Part shown: positions 8,146-16,537 of the stretch, piece by piece
How the letters are laid out: each line of letters opens with the position of its first letter
Numbering within the stretch: the first letter of the stretch is position 1
Source of the DNA: Janibacter endophyticus
GTDB taxonomy: Bacteria > Actinomycetota > Actinomycetes > Actinomycetales > Dermatophilaceae
DNA: 64,000 nucleotides
Assembly (NCBI RefSeq): GCF_016888335.1
Contig: NZ_JAFEJG010000004.1
Coordinates: forward strand, 620,001 to 684,000
Reading direction: 5' to 3'
Program-made: the position numbers and the translations under genes
The notes under the pieces: model-generated
What the model was told of the DNA's origin: nothing
What the model saw: only the letters and a program-made list of their open reading frames with translations
The model's database searches: none

Positions 8146-8481
8146 GTGGACGATCTCGTCCTCGAACGGGTGCTCCGTGCGGTCGAGTGCGTCCCGCGGG
8201 GGCGCGTCGTGTCGTACGGGGACATCGCGGCGCTCGTCGGGATCGGCCCGCGGCAGGTCGGCTGGGTGATGCGGCACTACGGCAGCAACGTGTCGTGGTG
8301 GCGGGTCGTCAACGCGTCCGGGGACCACGCGCCCTTTCATCGGCAGCGGGCCTTCGAGATCTGGGCGGACGAAGGGATCGAGGTCAAGCCGAACCGGCTC
8401 GGCTGCCGGATCCGGGACTACCGCGCGGACCTCGGCGAGCTCGCCGCCGCCCACGCCCGAGCCTGCGCGGACCTGCCGTGA
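8146..8481 (+). CDS. Alkyltransferase-like protein (MGMT DNA-binding domain family)
   Basis: A 111-residue protein consisting only of the DNA-binding domain of O6-alkylguanine alkyltransferases. It shows PRGRVVSYGDIAALVG and a recognition-helix region, but the PCHR reaction motif is replaced by WWRVVNASG. It lacks the acceptor cysteine, so it should bind and flag O6-alkylguanine for other repair systems rather than repair it directly, as known for ATL proteins. GTG 8146 is chosen as start. An AlkD-like gene follows, making a small alkylation-damage locus. Confidence 0.88.
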   Translation: MDDLVLERVLRAVECVPRGRVVSYGDIAALVGIGPRQVGWVMRHYGSNVSWWRVVNASGDHAPFHRQRAFEIWADEGIEVKPNRLGCRIRDYRADLGELAAAHARACADLP

Positions 8482-8507
8482 CCTTTATCGGATAACCCGA
8501 TAAAGGT
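8481..8507. promoter_or_regulatory. AT-rich perfect inverted repeat between ATL and AlkD genes
   Basis: Arms ACCTTTATCGG and CCGATAAAGGT are exact 11-base reverse complements around a 5-base loop, beginning inside the ATL stop codon and ending 45 bases before the AlkD-like start. The AT-rich arms are unusual here. It could be a terminator or an operator for the downstream repair gene; the sequence does not decide between them. Confidence 0.5.
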
Positions 8508-8552
8508 CCCTCGGACCCGACAACTGTTCCCGGGTTCGAGACACTTTGTCGG

Positions 8553-9233
8553 GTGGAGGTCGACGGGGAGCTGCAGCGGGTGGTCCGTGCGGCGCTCGCT
8601 GCCCACGCGGACCCGGAGCGCGCGGCGGCGCAGCAGCGGTACATGAGGTCGGCGATGCCCTTCTACGGCGTGCCGCTGCCCGTGGTGCGAGGGGAGGTCC
8701 GCCGGGTCGTCGGGGAATGGCCGGGTCTCCCTGCCATCCGCCACCTCTGGGACGAGGCAAGCCACCGCGAGGAGCGCTACGCGGCGATCGCGATCCTGCG
8801 ACTCCCGGTCTGCCGCCCGTGGGTGCGCGATCCCACGACGGGGTACCTCGACCTGCTGCGTCACCTCATCACCTCGGCGGCCTGGTGGGACCTCGTCGAC
8901 GAGATCGCCTCGCACTGCGTCGGTGACCTCCTCCGCGCCCGCCCGGAGGTCATGGCGCCGGTCCTGCGCGAGTGGTCACGAGACCCGGACCTCTGGCTGC
9001 GCCGGACGGCGATCATCAGCCAGCTCGGCTCGAAGGAGCGCACCGACCTCGACCTGCTGGCGTACGCGATCGAGGGCAGCCTGCAGGACCCGGACTTCTT
9101 CGCGCGCAAGGCGATCGGGTGGGCGCTGCGTCAGTATGCGCGGACCGACCCTGAGTGGGTCCGCGCCTTCGTCGACACGCACCGCAACCGGCTCTCTCCC
9201 CTGTCGGTCCGCGAGGCGCTCAAGCACCTCTAG
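8553..9233 (+). CDS. DNA alkylation repair protein (AlkD-like HEAT-repeat glycosylase)
   Basis: A 226-residue all-helical protein. The N-terminal segment MRSAMPFYGVPLPVVR and the central AWWDLVDEIASHCVGDLL are typical of the AlkC/AlkD HEAT-repeat family, which removes N3- and N7-alkylated bases. The pattern DPDLWLRRTAIISQL and ARKAIGWALRQYA near the C-terminus fits the last repeats. GTG 8553 is the likely start. It sits just after the alkyltransferase-like gene. Its last 4 bases overlap the end of the convergent MFS gene. Confidence 0.9.
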   Translation: MEVDGELQRVVRAALAAHADPERAAAQQRYMRSAMPFYGVPLPVVRGEVRRVVGEWPGLPAIRHLWDEASHREERYAAIAILRLPVCRPWVRDPTTGYLDLLRHLITSAAWWDLVDEIASHCVGDLLRARPEVMAPVLREWSRDPDLWLRRTAIISQLGSKERTDLDLLAYAIEGSLQDPDFFARKAIGWALRQYARTDPEWVRAFVDTHRNRLSPLSVREALKHL

Positions 9234-10726
9234 CTGCGCTGGTGCTTCATCCGCTCCAGCCCTGCTGCGGCCAGCGCAGCGACGACGAGCACCGCGGCGG
9301 GCAGGAGCATCGACTCGGCGAAGGCCTGGGACAACCCGTCGACCACCCCCGGTGGCAGCGACTCGAGACCGGCCGCACCCCCTTCACCCATCGTGACCTC
9401 CCCGCCGGCCGGCCCGAGGTGGGCCGCCAGCCGGGCACTCATCAGTGCTGCGATGGCCGCCGACCCGATGACCGAGCCCACCTGGCGGGTCGTGTTGTAG
9501 ACCCCCGCCCCGGCGCCGGCCAGGCGGACAGGGAGGTTGCGGTTGGCGGTGGTCGCAAGCGGGCCCCAGATGAGCGCGCCAGTGACGCCGACGAAGGTGA
9601 TGACCGTGACGATGAGCCACATCGGGCTGTCCGGGGTCATGAGCGCGACGAGCGCGAAGAGCGTCACCGCGAAGCCCCCCAGCCCGATCGTCGGGAGGAT
9701 CCGGGGGTGGAGCCGGTCGATGAGCCGGCCGACGGGGCCGGCGAGGACGATCGAGGCGATCGACTGCGGCACGAGGACGAAGGCGGCCTCGGTGGGGGAG
9801 AGCCCGCGGACGGTCTGCAGCCAGACGAGCATCGGGAACATCATCGCGTTGATCGCCAGGCCCATGAGGGTGATGGAGACGTTGGCGAGGGAGAAGTTGC
9901 GGTCGCGGAAGAGGCCGAGCGGCACGAGCGGCTCCGGCTGGACGCGGGACTGCCACCAGACGAAGACGGCGAGCAGGACGAGGCCGACGGTGAGCAGGAG
10001 CGGGATGGAGATCGGGCCGGCGATGGTGCCCCAGTCGTGCTTCTCGCCCTCCTGCAGAGCGAAGACGAGGCTGAAGAGGCCGACCGCGGAGAGCGCGACA
10101 CCGACCCAGTCGAAGGAGTGGGCATGGGTCTGCAGGTCGGGGACGAGCCGGAGCGCGGCGACGAACCCGGCGATGCCGACGGGCACGTTGATGAAGAAGA
10201 TCCACTCCCAGCCGACGCTGTCGATGAGCAGCCCGCCGAGCAGCGGGCCGACGAGGAAGGCGACGCCGCTGACGGCTCCCCAGAGCGCCATCGCCGACCC
10301 GCGTCGGTCGACGGGGAAGGTGCGGGTGATGACCGCCATCGTCTGCGGGGTCATGAGGGCGGCACCGAGCCCCTGGGCGACACGGGCGAGGATGAGCTGC
10401 TCGATGTTGCCGGCGAGCCCGCACGCGAGCGAGCTGAGGGTGAAGACGACGAGCCCGGCGAGGTAGATCTTCTTCGGGCCGACGAGGTCACCGAGACGCC
10501 CCGTGATGAGCAGCGGCACTGCGTAGGCGAGCAGGTAGGCGCTCGTCACCCACAGCACGTCCTCGATCGGCGCGCGGAAGTCGCTCATGAGCGCAGGCGT
10601 CGCGATGGAGACGATCGAGACGTCGACGAGGATCATGAAGAACCCGACGATGAGCGCCCACAGCGCGGGCCACGGGTTCTCCGGGCCTTCGGCCGAGCGC
10701 GAAGGGGTCTGAGGTCGGGTTGTCAC
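9230..10726 (-). CDS. MFS multidrug efflux transporter, DHA2 (EmrB/QacA) type
   Basis: A 498-residue membrane protein with about 14 hydrophobic helices. The motif-A loop reads GRLGDLVGPKK after helix 2, and a WRWIFFINVPVG-like signature (WEWIFFINVPVGIAGF) lies near residue 160. This is the proton-driven DHA2 drug exporter family in the cytoplasmic membrane. It starts at GTG 10726 with a 20-residue polar leader. No regulator is adjacent; the neighbour upstream is a DUF222/HNH gene on the same strand, 66 bases away. Substrate unknown. Confidence 0.9.
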   Translation of the reverse strand: MTTRPQTPSRSAEGPENPWPALWALIVGFFMILVDVSIVSIATPALMSDFRAPIEDVLWVTSAYLLAYAVPLLITGRLGDLVGPKKIYLAGLVVFTLSSLACGLAGNIEQLILARVAQGLGAALMTPQTMAVITRTFPVDRRGSAMALWGAVSGVAFLVGPLLGGLLIDSVGWEWIFFINVPVGIAGFVAALRLVPDLQTHAHSFDWVGVALSAVGLFSLVFALQEGEKHDWGTIAGPISIPLLLTVGLVLLAVFVWWQSRVQPEPLVPLGLFRDRNFSLANVSITLMGLAINAMMFPMLVWLQTVRGLSPTEAAFVLVPQSIASIVLAGPVGRLIDRLHPRILPTIGLGGFAVTLFALVALMTPDSPMWLIVTVITFVGVTGALIWGPLATTANRNLPVRLAGAGAGVYNTTRQVGSVIGSAAIAALMSARLAAHLGPAGGEVTMGEGGAAGLESLPPGVVDGLSQAFAESMLLPAAVLVVAALAAAGLERMKHQRS

Positions 10727-10792
10727 GGGGAGACGCTACGCCGGGACATACCTCTGCAGCCCACCCGGTCGGTGGGTTGCGGGGCGTGGTCG

Positions 10793-12136
10793 CTACAGGT
10801 GCCAGGTCACGCCTGTGGCGGTGACGGTCGCGGTGAGGTCGCGGTCGTGGACCAGGGTGTGGTGCCGCTGGCAGAGGAGCGCTGCGTTGTCCAGGCTAGT
10901 CGGGCCGCCGCGGGACCACCACACGACGTGGTGGGCGTCGCACCACTGCGGGGGCATCGTGCAGCCCGGGTAGGTGCAGCCGCCGTCGCGGTGCCAGATC
11001 GCTCTGCGCAGCGCGGGCGTGTAGAGCCGCACGGCGGTCCCGAGGTCGAGGATCTCGCCGGCGCTGCCGAGCACGACCGGGATGACCGCGGCGTCGCAGG
11101 CCATCCGGCGCACGACATCTGGCGGGAGCACGTCGCCTGTCGCGGTCACCCCGGCGAGGTGCTGCGCCCCGCGGCCCGCGGTGAGGCTCGAGCCGACGCC
11201 CGGGATCGCGTCGGCGAGCGCGGCGTAGGGGATGGTGACGAGGACCTGAGCCTTCTCCGTCTTGGGCGCCTCGCCGGGTGACGACACCCCGCGCCGCACG
11301 ATCTCGACGAGCGCGTCCGCCCTCCGCTGGGTCGCCGAGCGCTCGTCGAGCGTCCCGTCCTCGGCGGGCACCGGCCGGGAGAGCGCATCGATCGCGGCAT
11401 CGAGGATGGCGGCGCCCTCGGGGTCGAGCGTCACCCGGTAGCTCGTCGTGCCGGCAGGCCCGGCGCTGCGCTGGAACATCCGCGCCGCCCGCGACCGCCG
11501 GTGCTCCCGGTCGAGGTCGGCGACCGGCTTGAGGAGCCGACCTGTCTTCGTGATCGCGACGGCCAGCTCCTTCTCGGTCAGCCCCTGGACCCGCCCGCCA
11601 CGCGGACCCTCGGCCTCGTCGCGAGCCCCCTCGAGCAGGACCCCCATGTCGTGGGCGAGCATCTCGGGGTCGGCCACCTGGGCGACCTGGGTGTGGAAGC
11701 GGGCCAGCTGATCAGCCTTGCCGAGCGGCAGGTCGCCGACCACGAACGCCTCGACCACCTCAGCCACCTCCGACCCGGCACCGCTCTCGGTCACCAGCGC
11801 TGCCGTCCGCGACCCGGCCTGCGCCACCCGGAGCACCTGCGCCACGTGCCGCGGTGGGGGTGCGGGGGCCCGCTGCCCCTCGGTCCGAGCCACCCAGTCG
11901 TGGGCTCCCCACCCAGCCGCCTGGGGGAGGCCACGGCTCACCCCTTCGCGCGTGAGCGCCACCTCGGCGACCTCGAGGAGGTGCCGGATCTCGCCGACCA
12001 TGCCCAGACCATCGGCGACGCCCGCGTCGCTGAGCGACCACGTCGACGCCGGCTCCCCGGCGGCCAAGGAGTCGAGCGCGCGGCCGAGCGCCTCGGGGAG
12101 GGTCGCTCCCCTCGTCTCGCCCGCCGTCGCTGCCAT
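10793..12136 (-). CDS. DUF222 / HNH endonuclease-domain protein (13E12-repeat family)
   Basis: A 447-residue protein with an N-terminal helical DUF222 region and a C-terminal HNH nuclease motif: CTYPGC, then WCDAHHVVWWSRGGPTSLDN, and CQRHHTLVH as the final histidines. Actinobacterial genomes carry many copies of this family; it resembles the 13E12 repeat proteins of mycobacteria. The nuclease site looks intact. Natural role unknown, with mobile-element association often proposed. ATG 12136 is preceded by an AT-rich stretch (ATAGATAGAACATACG) that may hold its promoter. Confidence 0.9.
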   Translation of the reverse strand: MAATAGETRGATLPEALGRALDSLAAGEPASTWSLSDAGVADGLGMVGEIRHLLEVAEVALTREGVSRGLPQAAGWGAHDWVARTEGQRAPAPPPRHVAQVLRVAQAGSRTAALVTESGAGSEVAEVVEAFVVGDLPLGKADQLARFHTQVAQVADPEMLAHDMGVLLEGARDEAEGPRGGRVQGLTEKELAVAITKTGRLLKPVADLDREHRRSRAARMFQRSAGPAGTTSYRVTLDPEGAAILDAAIDALSRPVPAEDGTLDERSATQRRADALVEIVRRGVSSPGEAPKTEKAQVLVTIPYAALADAIPGVGSSLTAGRGAQHLAGVTATGDVLPPDVVRRMACDAAVIPVVLGSAGEILDLGTAVRLYTPALRRAIWHRDGGCTYPGCTMPPQWCDAHHVVWWSRGGPTSLDNAALLCQRHHTLVHDRDLTATVTATGVTWHL

Positions 12137-12167
12137 AGATAGAACATACGTTCGACCACCGACAGCG

Positions 12168-12605
12168 TCAGGGGAGCGGTCCCCTGCCCGGCGTGTCGAC
12201 CGGCCGCGTCGCCGCCCGCAGACCTAGCCCCTGCTGCAGCCCGGTGGCGACCGCCTCGATCGCCTGCCCGCTCTCCGCCCACGAGCCGGCCTCGCCGTCC
12301 CAGACCGGCGTCCACCCGTCGCGGACCTCGATCTGCCAGGCCCTGCCGAAGATCACCCGGCCGAGGACCATGAAGGGTAGGAGCACCAGGAGCAGGAGGA
12401 GCTCGAGCAGGGCGATGCCGACGACGATGAGCCCCGGGAGGATCAGGACGAGGAGCACCAGTCCGATGATCATGCTGATCGGGTCGTCCCCGAGTTCGCT
12501 GCCGGTGGGGAGGTCGGGACCGGAGTCGGCCTTGACCCGGCGGCGCCACGGCAGCCACCGTCTCGACACCCGCCACGTCTTCCCCTGCGGGTCGACCACC
12601 TTCAT
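12168..12605 (-). CDS. Small membrane protein of unknown function
   Basis: 145 residues. A basic cytoplasmic N-terminus (KTWRVSRRWLPWRRRVK) is followed by two adjacent hydrophobic helices (about residues 42-60 and 62-84, Leu/Val/Ile-rich). A soluble tail follows with WQIEVRDGWTPVWDGEAGSW. I recognise no named family, though similar proteins occur in related actinobacteria. It starts at ATG 12605, divergent from the gene at 12719, with about 110 bases between them. Confidence 0.7.
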   Translation of the reverse strand: MKVVDPQGKTWRVSRRWLPWRRRVKADSGPDLPTGSELGDDPISMIIGLVLLVLILPGLIVVGIALLELLLLLVLLPFMVLGRVIFGRAWQIEVRDGWTPVWDGEAGSWAESGQAIEAVATGLQQGLGLRAATRPVDTPGRGPLP

Positions 12606-12718
12606 GCGTGCAGGGTAAGGCGCCCTACGGGAGGCCTTGGCGGTGGCGGGCTGCTCAAGACTTTCTGTCTCGGCAACAGACTTGACTTACCACTGGGTTG
12701 AGTAATTCACTTTCCTAC

Positions 12719-13159
12719 ATGGAAAGCAACAACTTCGCCCGCGACTCCCTCGCCGCGATCGAGGCTGACCGCGCCGCACTGGCCGACCGCACCCGGATGC
12801 CGACCTGGTATCACGCCCTGGTCGGGATCACCTCCGCTGCGCTCGTGCTCCTGGGCCTCGTGCCTGACGGGTGGTCGAACCTCGCGATGCCGGTCGTCCT
12901 CGCCGTATGGGTCGGTCTGATGCTCTACCCGCCGCGCCGATCAGGGGTGGCCATGAGCTCGTGGTCCGTCCCGGTGGTCCTGCTGGCAGTGGTCTTCCTC
13001 GTCGTCCTGATCGCCGTCATCGTCCTGGCCAACGTCATCTCCGCAGAGGCGTCGGCGTGGTGGCTGCTCGCCCCGGCGTTCCTCGCCTTCGCCGCGGGGT
13101 GGGGCCTCAGCGTGGCCAGCGAGTGGCTCGTCCAGCGGGAGCTGACCCGTGAGCGCTGA
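12719..13159 (+). CDS. Membrane protein paired with a winged-helix regulator
   Basis: 146 residues from ATG 12719; an in-frame TTG at 12698 is possible but less likely. The N-terminal 35 residues are polar and helical (FARDSLAAIEADRAALADR). Four hydrophobic helices follow in two pairs. The last codons overlap the start of the winged-helix gene by 11 bases. This arrangement (small multi-helix membrane protein plus HTH regulator) is common in actinobacteria and may sense or export a compound. A TTGACT hexamer at 12682-12687 is a candidate -35 element in an unusually AT-rich leader. Confidence 0.75.
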   Translation: MESNNFARDSLAAIEADRAALADRTRMPTWYHALVGITSAALVLLGLVPDGWSNLAMPVVLAVWVGLMLYPPRRSGVAMSSWSVPVVLLAVVFLVVLIAVIVLANVISAEASAWWLLAPAFLAFAAGWGLSVASEWLVQRELTRER

Positions 13160-13472
13160 GCGCGCCGCCTTCGACGAGACGATCCACGCCCCGGTGCGGC
13201 TGCGGATCTCGGGGCTGCTGCGGGGCGCGGAGAAGGTCGACTTCGCCGTGCTGCGCGACACCATCGGCATCTCGGACGCCACCCTCTCCAAGCACCTCAA
13301 GGTGCTCGCCGATGCCGGCTACATCACGACGACGAAGGCGCGCTCGGCCGCTCGCAGCGACGCCCGTCGGCTCACCTGGGTGTCCCAAACGGCGCAGGGG
13401 AGAGCCGCCTTCGACGGTCACGTCGCCGAGCTGAGACGGATCACCGGCGAAGGGGGCTCGCTCGCCCCGTGA
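13149..13472 (+). CDS. Winged-helix transcriptional regulator (HTH_34/MarR-like)
   Basis: A 107-residue DNA-binding protein. The helix-turn-helix FAVLRDTIGISDATLSKHLKVL lies at about residues 32-53, and the wing follows in YITTTKARSAARSDARRLTW. Such single-domain regulators (HTH_34) usually control the adjacent membrane gene. It begins at GTG 13149, overlapping the upstream membrane protein gene by 11 bases, so translation is likely coupled and autoregulation plausible. No ligand pocket can be identified. Confidence 0.85.
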   Translation: MSAERAAFDETIHAPVRLRISGLLRGAEKVDFAVLRDTIGISDATLSKHLKVLADAGYITTTKARSAARSDARRLTWVSQTAQGRAAFDGHVAELRRITGEGGSLAP

Positions 13473-13485
13473 CCCGGGACGCGGA

Positions 13486-13572
13486 CTACTTCTCGGCGCT
13501 CGCGTCGTGAGGCATGACGATGACGGGGCAGCGTGCCCGGGTGACGCACTGCTGGCTCACCGAGCCGAGCAG
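13486..13572 (-). pseudogene. C-terminal fragment of a universal stress protein
   Basis: The minus frame ends in LLGSVSQQCVTRARCPVIVM and stops at 13486. The pattern LGSVSQ-hhhh-CPVhVh is the ATP-binding C-terminal end of UspA-family proteins. Everything upstream of this 28-residue tail is missing and is replaced by the end of an unrelated nuclease-like gene. The fragment therefore marks a deletion or insertion breakpoint near 13570. Confidence 0.6.
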
Positions 13573-13985
13573 CGGTCGATGAGCAGCTGGAGAGCTTCGA
13601 CGGGAGTTGTCGCGTTTCCCTGCCGAGCGAGGTAGCCGGCGTACACCTCCCCGAGCAAGTTCTGGCTGAAGCTCGAGACCAACGCGGCGTAGGTCAGGGC
13701 CTGCAGGTGCACCCTTGCGTCTCGCCCTCGCTTGAGCTCCACCACGATCAGCGTGCCATCGGCGTCCAAGGCAAGTAGATCGAGCCGCTCGCTGGCGGAG
13801 TCTCAGGACGTCGAGCTCCATCGCCCGAACTGACGATCCAGGATCAGCACGTTCTCACCCAAGATCTCTGGATGATCCACGATCCATTGCTCGAGATGCT
13901 CGACCTCCCGCAAGTGGCTGTCAGCGAGCGAAGTGGGCTTCAGCGAGATGGAGTCGGCCCCGACAACGGAGAACAGGTGCGCCAT
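13557..13985 (-). pseudogene. Frameshifted NucS/DUF91-like nuclease gene
   Basis: From ATG 13985 the first frame encodes about 58 residues, ending ENVLILDRQFGRWSS then stop. A +1 frame picks up at about 13800 with SASERLDLLALDADGTLIVV, then ELKRG, and continues to 13557. The join D-x11-ExK is the PD-(D/E)XK nuclease core seen in NucS/DUF91 proteins. One frameshift separates the halves, and the C-terminus runs into a USP fragment. Base composition is visibly lower in GC than the neighbours, suggesting a foreign origin. Together with the USP tail it fills the gap 13473-14042. Confidence 0.65.
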
Positions 13986-14042
13986 TTCTTCAGCCAAGCA
14001 CACCGGCACGCCACCGACGAGGCAGAGGAGCACACTGGACCC

Positions 14043-14954
14043 GTGACCCCTTCGCCTGTCATCGAGACCCACGACCTCGTCAAGACCTACGGCTCCACCC
14101 GGGCCCTCGACGGCCTGGACCTCACGGTCACCGAGGGCGAGGTCCACGGCTTCCTCGGCCCCAACGGCAGCGGCAAGTCCACGACCATCCGCGTCCTCCT
14201 CGGCCTGGCCCGGGCCACGAGCGGGACGGCCCGGCTCTTCGGACGGGACCCGTGGCGAGACGCCGTCGAGCTGCACCACCGCCTCGCATACGTCCCCGGC
14301 GAGGTCACCCTGTGGCCGGGCCTCTCGGGCGGGCAGTGCATCGACGTCCTCGGCCGGGCCCACGGCGGCCTGTCCGATACGCGTCGCGCCGAGCTCATCG
14401 ACCGCTTTGACCTCGACCCCACCAAGCGTGCCCGCGACTACTCCAAGGGCAACCGGCAGAAGGTCTCCCTCGTGGCCGCGCTCGCCGCCGACGTCGATCT
14501 GCTCCTCCTCGACGAGCCGACCTCCGGCCTCGACCCGCTCATGGAGGAGGTCTTCCAGGAGTGTGTCCGCGAGCGGCGCGAGCAGGGCGTCACCGTCCTC
14601 CTGAGCAGCCATATCCTCGCCGAGGTCGAGGCGCTCGCTGACCGCGTGAGCATCATCCGCGCGGGTCGCGCCGTCACCACCGGCACCCTCGCCGACCTCC
14701 GCGAGCACACGAGCACCCACGTCCACGCGGTTACCGACCGCCCCGCCGACCTCAGCGGCATCCCCGGCGTCACCGAGCTCACGACCGGCGATGCCGACGG
14801 ACGTTCTGAGATCCGTTGCCACGCAGATGCATCCGCGGTACCGCTCGTCGTCTCCCGCCTCCACGAGGGCGGAGTCCGCAGCCTGACGATGACCCCGCCG
14901 AGCCTGGACGACCTCTTCCTCCAGCAGTACCGGGACGAAGGGGTGCAGCCGTGA
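14043..14954 (+). CDS. ABC transporter ATP-binding protein
   Basis: A 303-residue ATPase. Walker A GPNGSGKST lies at about residues 38-46, the signature variant YSKGNRQKVS near residue 132, Walker B LLLLDEPTSGLDP near residue 155, and the switch histidine in SSHILAE near residue 187. The last roughly 90 residues are the usual extra domain of ABC-2 drug exporters. GTG 14043 is chosen because the codons before it run antisense through the broken nuclease gene. It overlaps its permease by 4 bases (GTGA). Probable substrate: hydrophobic drugs or antibiotics. Confidence 0.9.
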   Translation: MTPSPVIETHDLVKTYGSTRALDGLDLTVTEGEVHGFLGPNGSGKSTTIRVLLGLARATSGTARLFGRDPWRDAVELHHRLAYVPGEVTLWPGLSGGQCIDVLGRAHGGLSDTRRAELIDRFDLDPTKRARDYSKGNRQKVSLVAALAADVDLLLLDEPTSGLDPLMEEVFQECVRERREQGVTVLLSSHILAEVEALADRVSIIRAGRAVTTGTLADLREHTSTHVHAVTDRPADLSGIPGVTELTTGDADGRSEIRCHADASAVPLVVSRLHEGGVRSLTMTPPSLDDLFLQQYRDEGVQP

Positions 14955-16537
14955 CCTCGTTCGCCGGGACCGGGTCGATGGCCCGGGTCCAGTGGCGCAC
15001 GGGGTGGAAGGGGATCGTCGGCTGGGTCGTCGGGCTCTTCGCGGTCCTCGCGATGTCGGCCGGTTCGATCGCCGCGCTCTACGACACCCCGGAGAAGCTC
15101 CGCGGATACGCGGCCTCGGTCTCCGGGGGCGCGATGGCGATGCTCTCCGGCCGGGTCGCCGGGCTCGAGACCCTCGGCGGGGTCCTCGCGAACGAGTTCA
15201 GCTTCGTCATCGCCTTCTTCGTCCCGATCATGGCGCTCGCGCTCGTCGTCCGGGCCACCCGACGCGAGGAGGAGGCCGGCCGTCTCGAGCTGCTCCTCGC
15301 CTCCCGCATCGGCCGGCTGGCTCCGCTCGCGGCCGCGCTCCTCGTCACGCTCGCCGCTCTCGTCGGGCTCGGCGCCCTGACCACCGCGACGATGATCGGC
15401 CTGGGCGCCGACGCCGGAGGCGCGATCCTCTACGGCGCGGGCGTCTCGGCGCTGGGCGCGGTGCACGCCGGTGCGACCGCGGTGCTCGCCCAGGTCTTCC
15501 AGAACACGCGCTCCGTGTGGGCATCTGGGCTCGCGCTCGTCGTCGTCTCGTACATCCTCCGGGGCATCGGCGCGATCCAGGAGAGCTGGGTCATCTGGAC
15601 CTCCCCGCTCGGCTGGCTCGACGAGATCCGCCCCTTCGGGGACGCCCGTGCCTGGCCGCTGATCCTCTCGGCAGCCACCGCCGCCGCCCTGGCCGCGCTC
15701 GCCCTCGCCCTCTCCGCGCGCCACGACGTCGGCGCCGCCCTGCTCCGTCCCCGTAAGGCACCCGCCCGTGCCTCGACGACGCTGCGATCCCCCTTCGGCC
15801 TGGCCCTCTACGAGCACCGCGGCCCGATCCTCGGCTGGCTCCTCCTCTCCGTCGTCCTCATGGGCGTCTACGGCGGGCTGACCAAGGAGGTCATCGCCGC
15901 ACTCGAGGCCAACCCCGACCTCACGGACTTCATCGGCAGCGGCGGCGGCGAGCAGATCCTCGACCGGATCGAGGCGATGTTCGTCCAGATGCAGGCGATG
16001 CTCGCCGCGGCGCTCGTCATCCAGGCCGTCGGGTCCCTCCGCAAGGAGGAGGACGCGGGGCGCCTCGAGATGCAGCTCGTCGAGGGCCGCAGCCGCCTCG
16101 CCTGGCTCGCCGTGCACGTCCTCGTCGTCACGGTCGGCGCCGTGATGACCCAGCTCCTCGGCAGCCTCGTCCTCGGCTGGACGACGGGTGCGGTCCTTGA
16201 CGAAGGGGGATGGGTCGGCAAGCTCCTCGGCGCGGGCGTCGCGCAGCTGCCGGTCGTCGTCTTCTTCATCGGCCTGTGCGTCGCCCTCCTCGGGCTGTGG
16301 CCGAAGGGGAGGCCGCTCGCCTGGGTCGTCTTCGGCCTCGCGGCCGTCATCGCGTGGATGGGCCCGGGGATGGACCTGCCGCAACGGGTGATCGACGCGT
16401 CACCCTTCGCCGCGGTCGGCGCCGTACCCGCGGTCGAGGCCGACGTCACCGCGGCCGTCGTGCTCACCGTGCTCGGGCTCGCCCTCCTCGTCGCGGGCTT
16501 CGTCGGCTTCCGCCGGCGCGACGTCCCGCGCGGCTGA
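14951..16537 (+). CDS. ABC transporter permease (polyketide-antibiotic exporter type)
   Basis: A 528-residue membrane protein with about 12 helices in two similar halves. Each half carries a charged cytoplasmic loop, RREEEAGRLELLLASRIGRL and RKEEDAGRLEMQLVEGRSRL. This internal duplication (RxEE-AGRLE) is typical of the TnrB3-like exporters of polyketide antibiotics. It forms a half-transporter pair with the ATPase just upstream, sharing a 4-base overlap. Its 3' end overlaps the convergent hypothetical gene by 138 bases. Confidence 0.88.
   Translation: MTSFAGTGSMARVQWRTGWKGIVGWVVGLFAVLAMSAGSIAALYDTPEKLRGYAASVSGGAMAMLSGRVAGLETLGGVLANEFSFVIAFFVPIMALALVVRATRREEEAGRLELLLASRIGRLAPLAAALLVTLAALVGLGALTTATMIGLGADAGGAILYGAGVSALGAVHAGATAVLAQVFQNTRSVWASGLALVVVSYILRGIGAIQESWVIWTSPLGWLDEIRPFGDARAWPLILSAATAAALAALALALSARHDVGAALLRPRKAPARASTTLRSPFGLALYEHRGPILGWLLLSVVLMGVYGGLTKEVIAALEANPDLTDFIGSGGGEQILDRIEAMFVQMQAMLAAALVIQAVGSLRKEEDAGRLEMQLVEGRSRLAWLAVHVLVVTVGAVMTQLLGSLVLGWTTGAVLDEGGWVGKLLGAGVAQLPVVVFFIGLCVALLGLWPKGRPLAWVVFGLAAVIAWMGPGMDLPQRVIDASPFAAVGAVPAVEADVTAAVVLTVLGLALLVAGFVGFRRRDVPRG

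Noticed and set aside
9155-11281. A 708-codon charged reading frame on the plus strand
   Set aside because: Asp/Glu/Arg/Gly repeats without domain features, antisense to the MFS and HNH genes.
12664-12680. TCTGT/ACAGA inverted repeat before the membrane protein gene
   Set aside because: Arms of only 5 bases are expected by chance in a leader of this size.
13872-14042. N-terminal extension of the ABC ATPase
   Set aside because: The codons before GTG 14043 are antisense to the decayed nuclease gene, and the family starts a few residues before the first beta strand.
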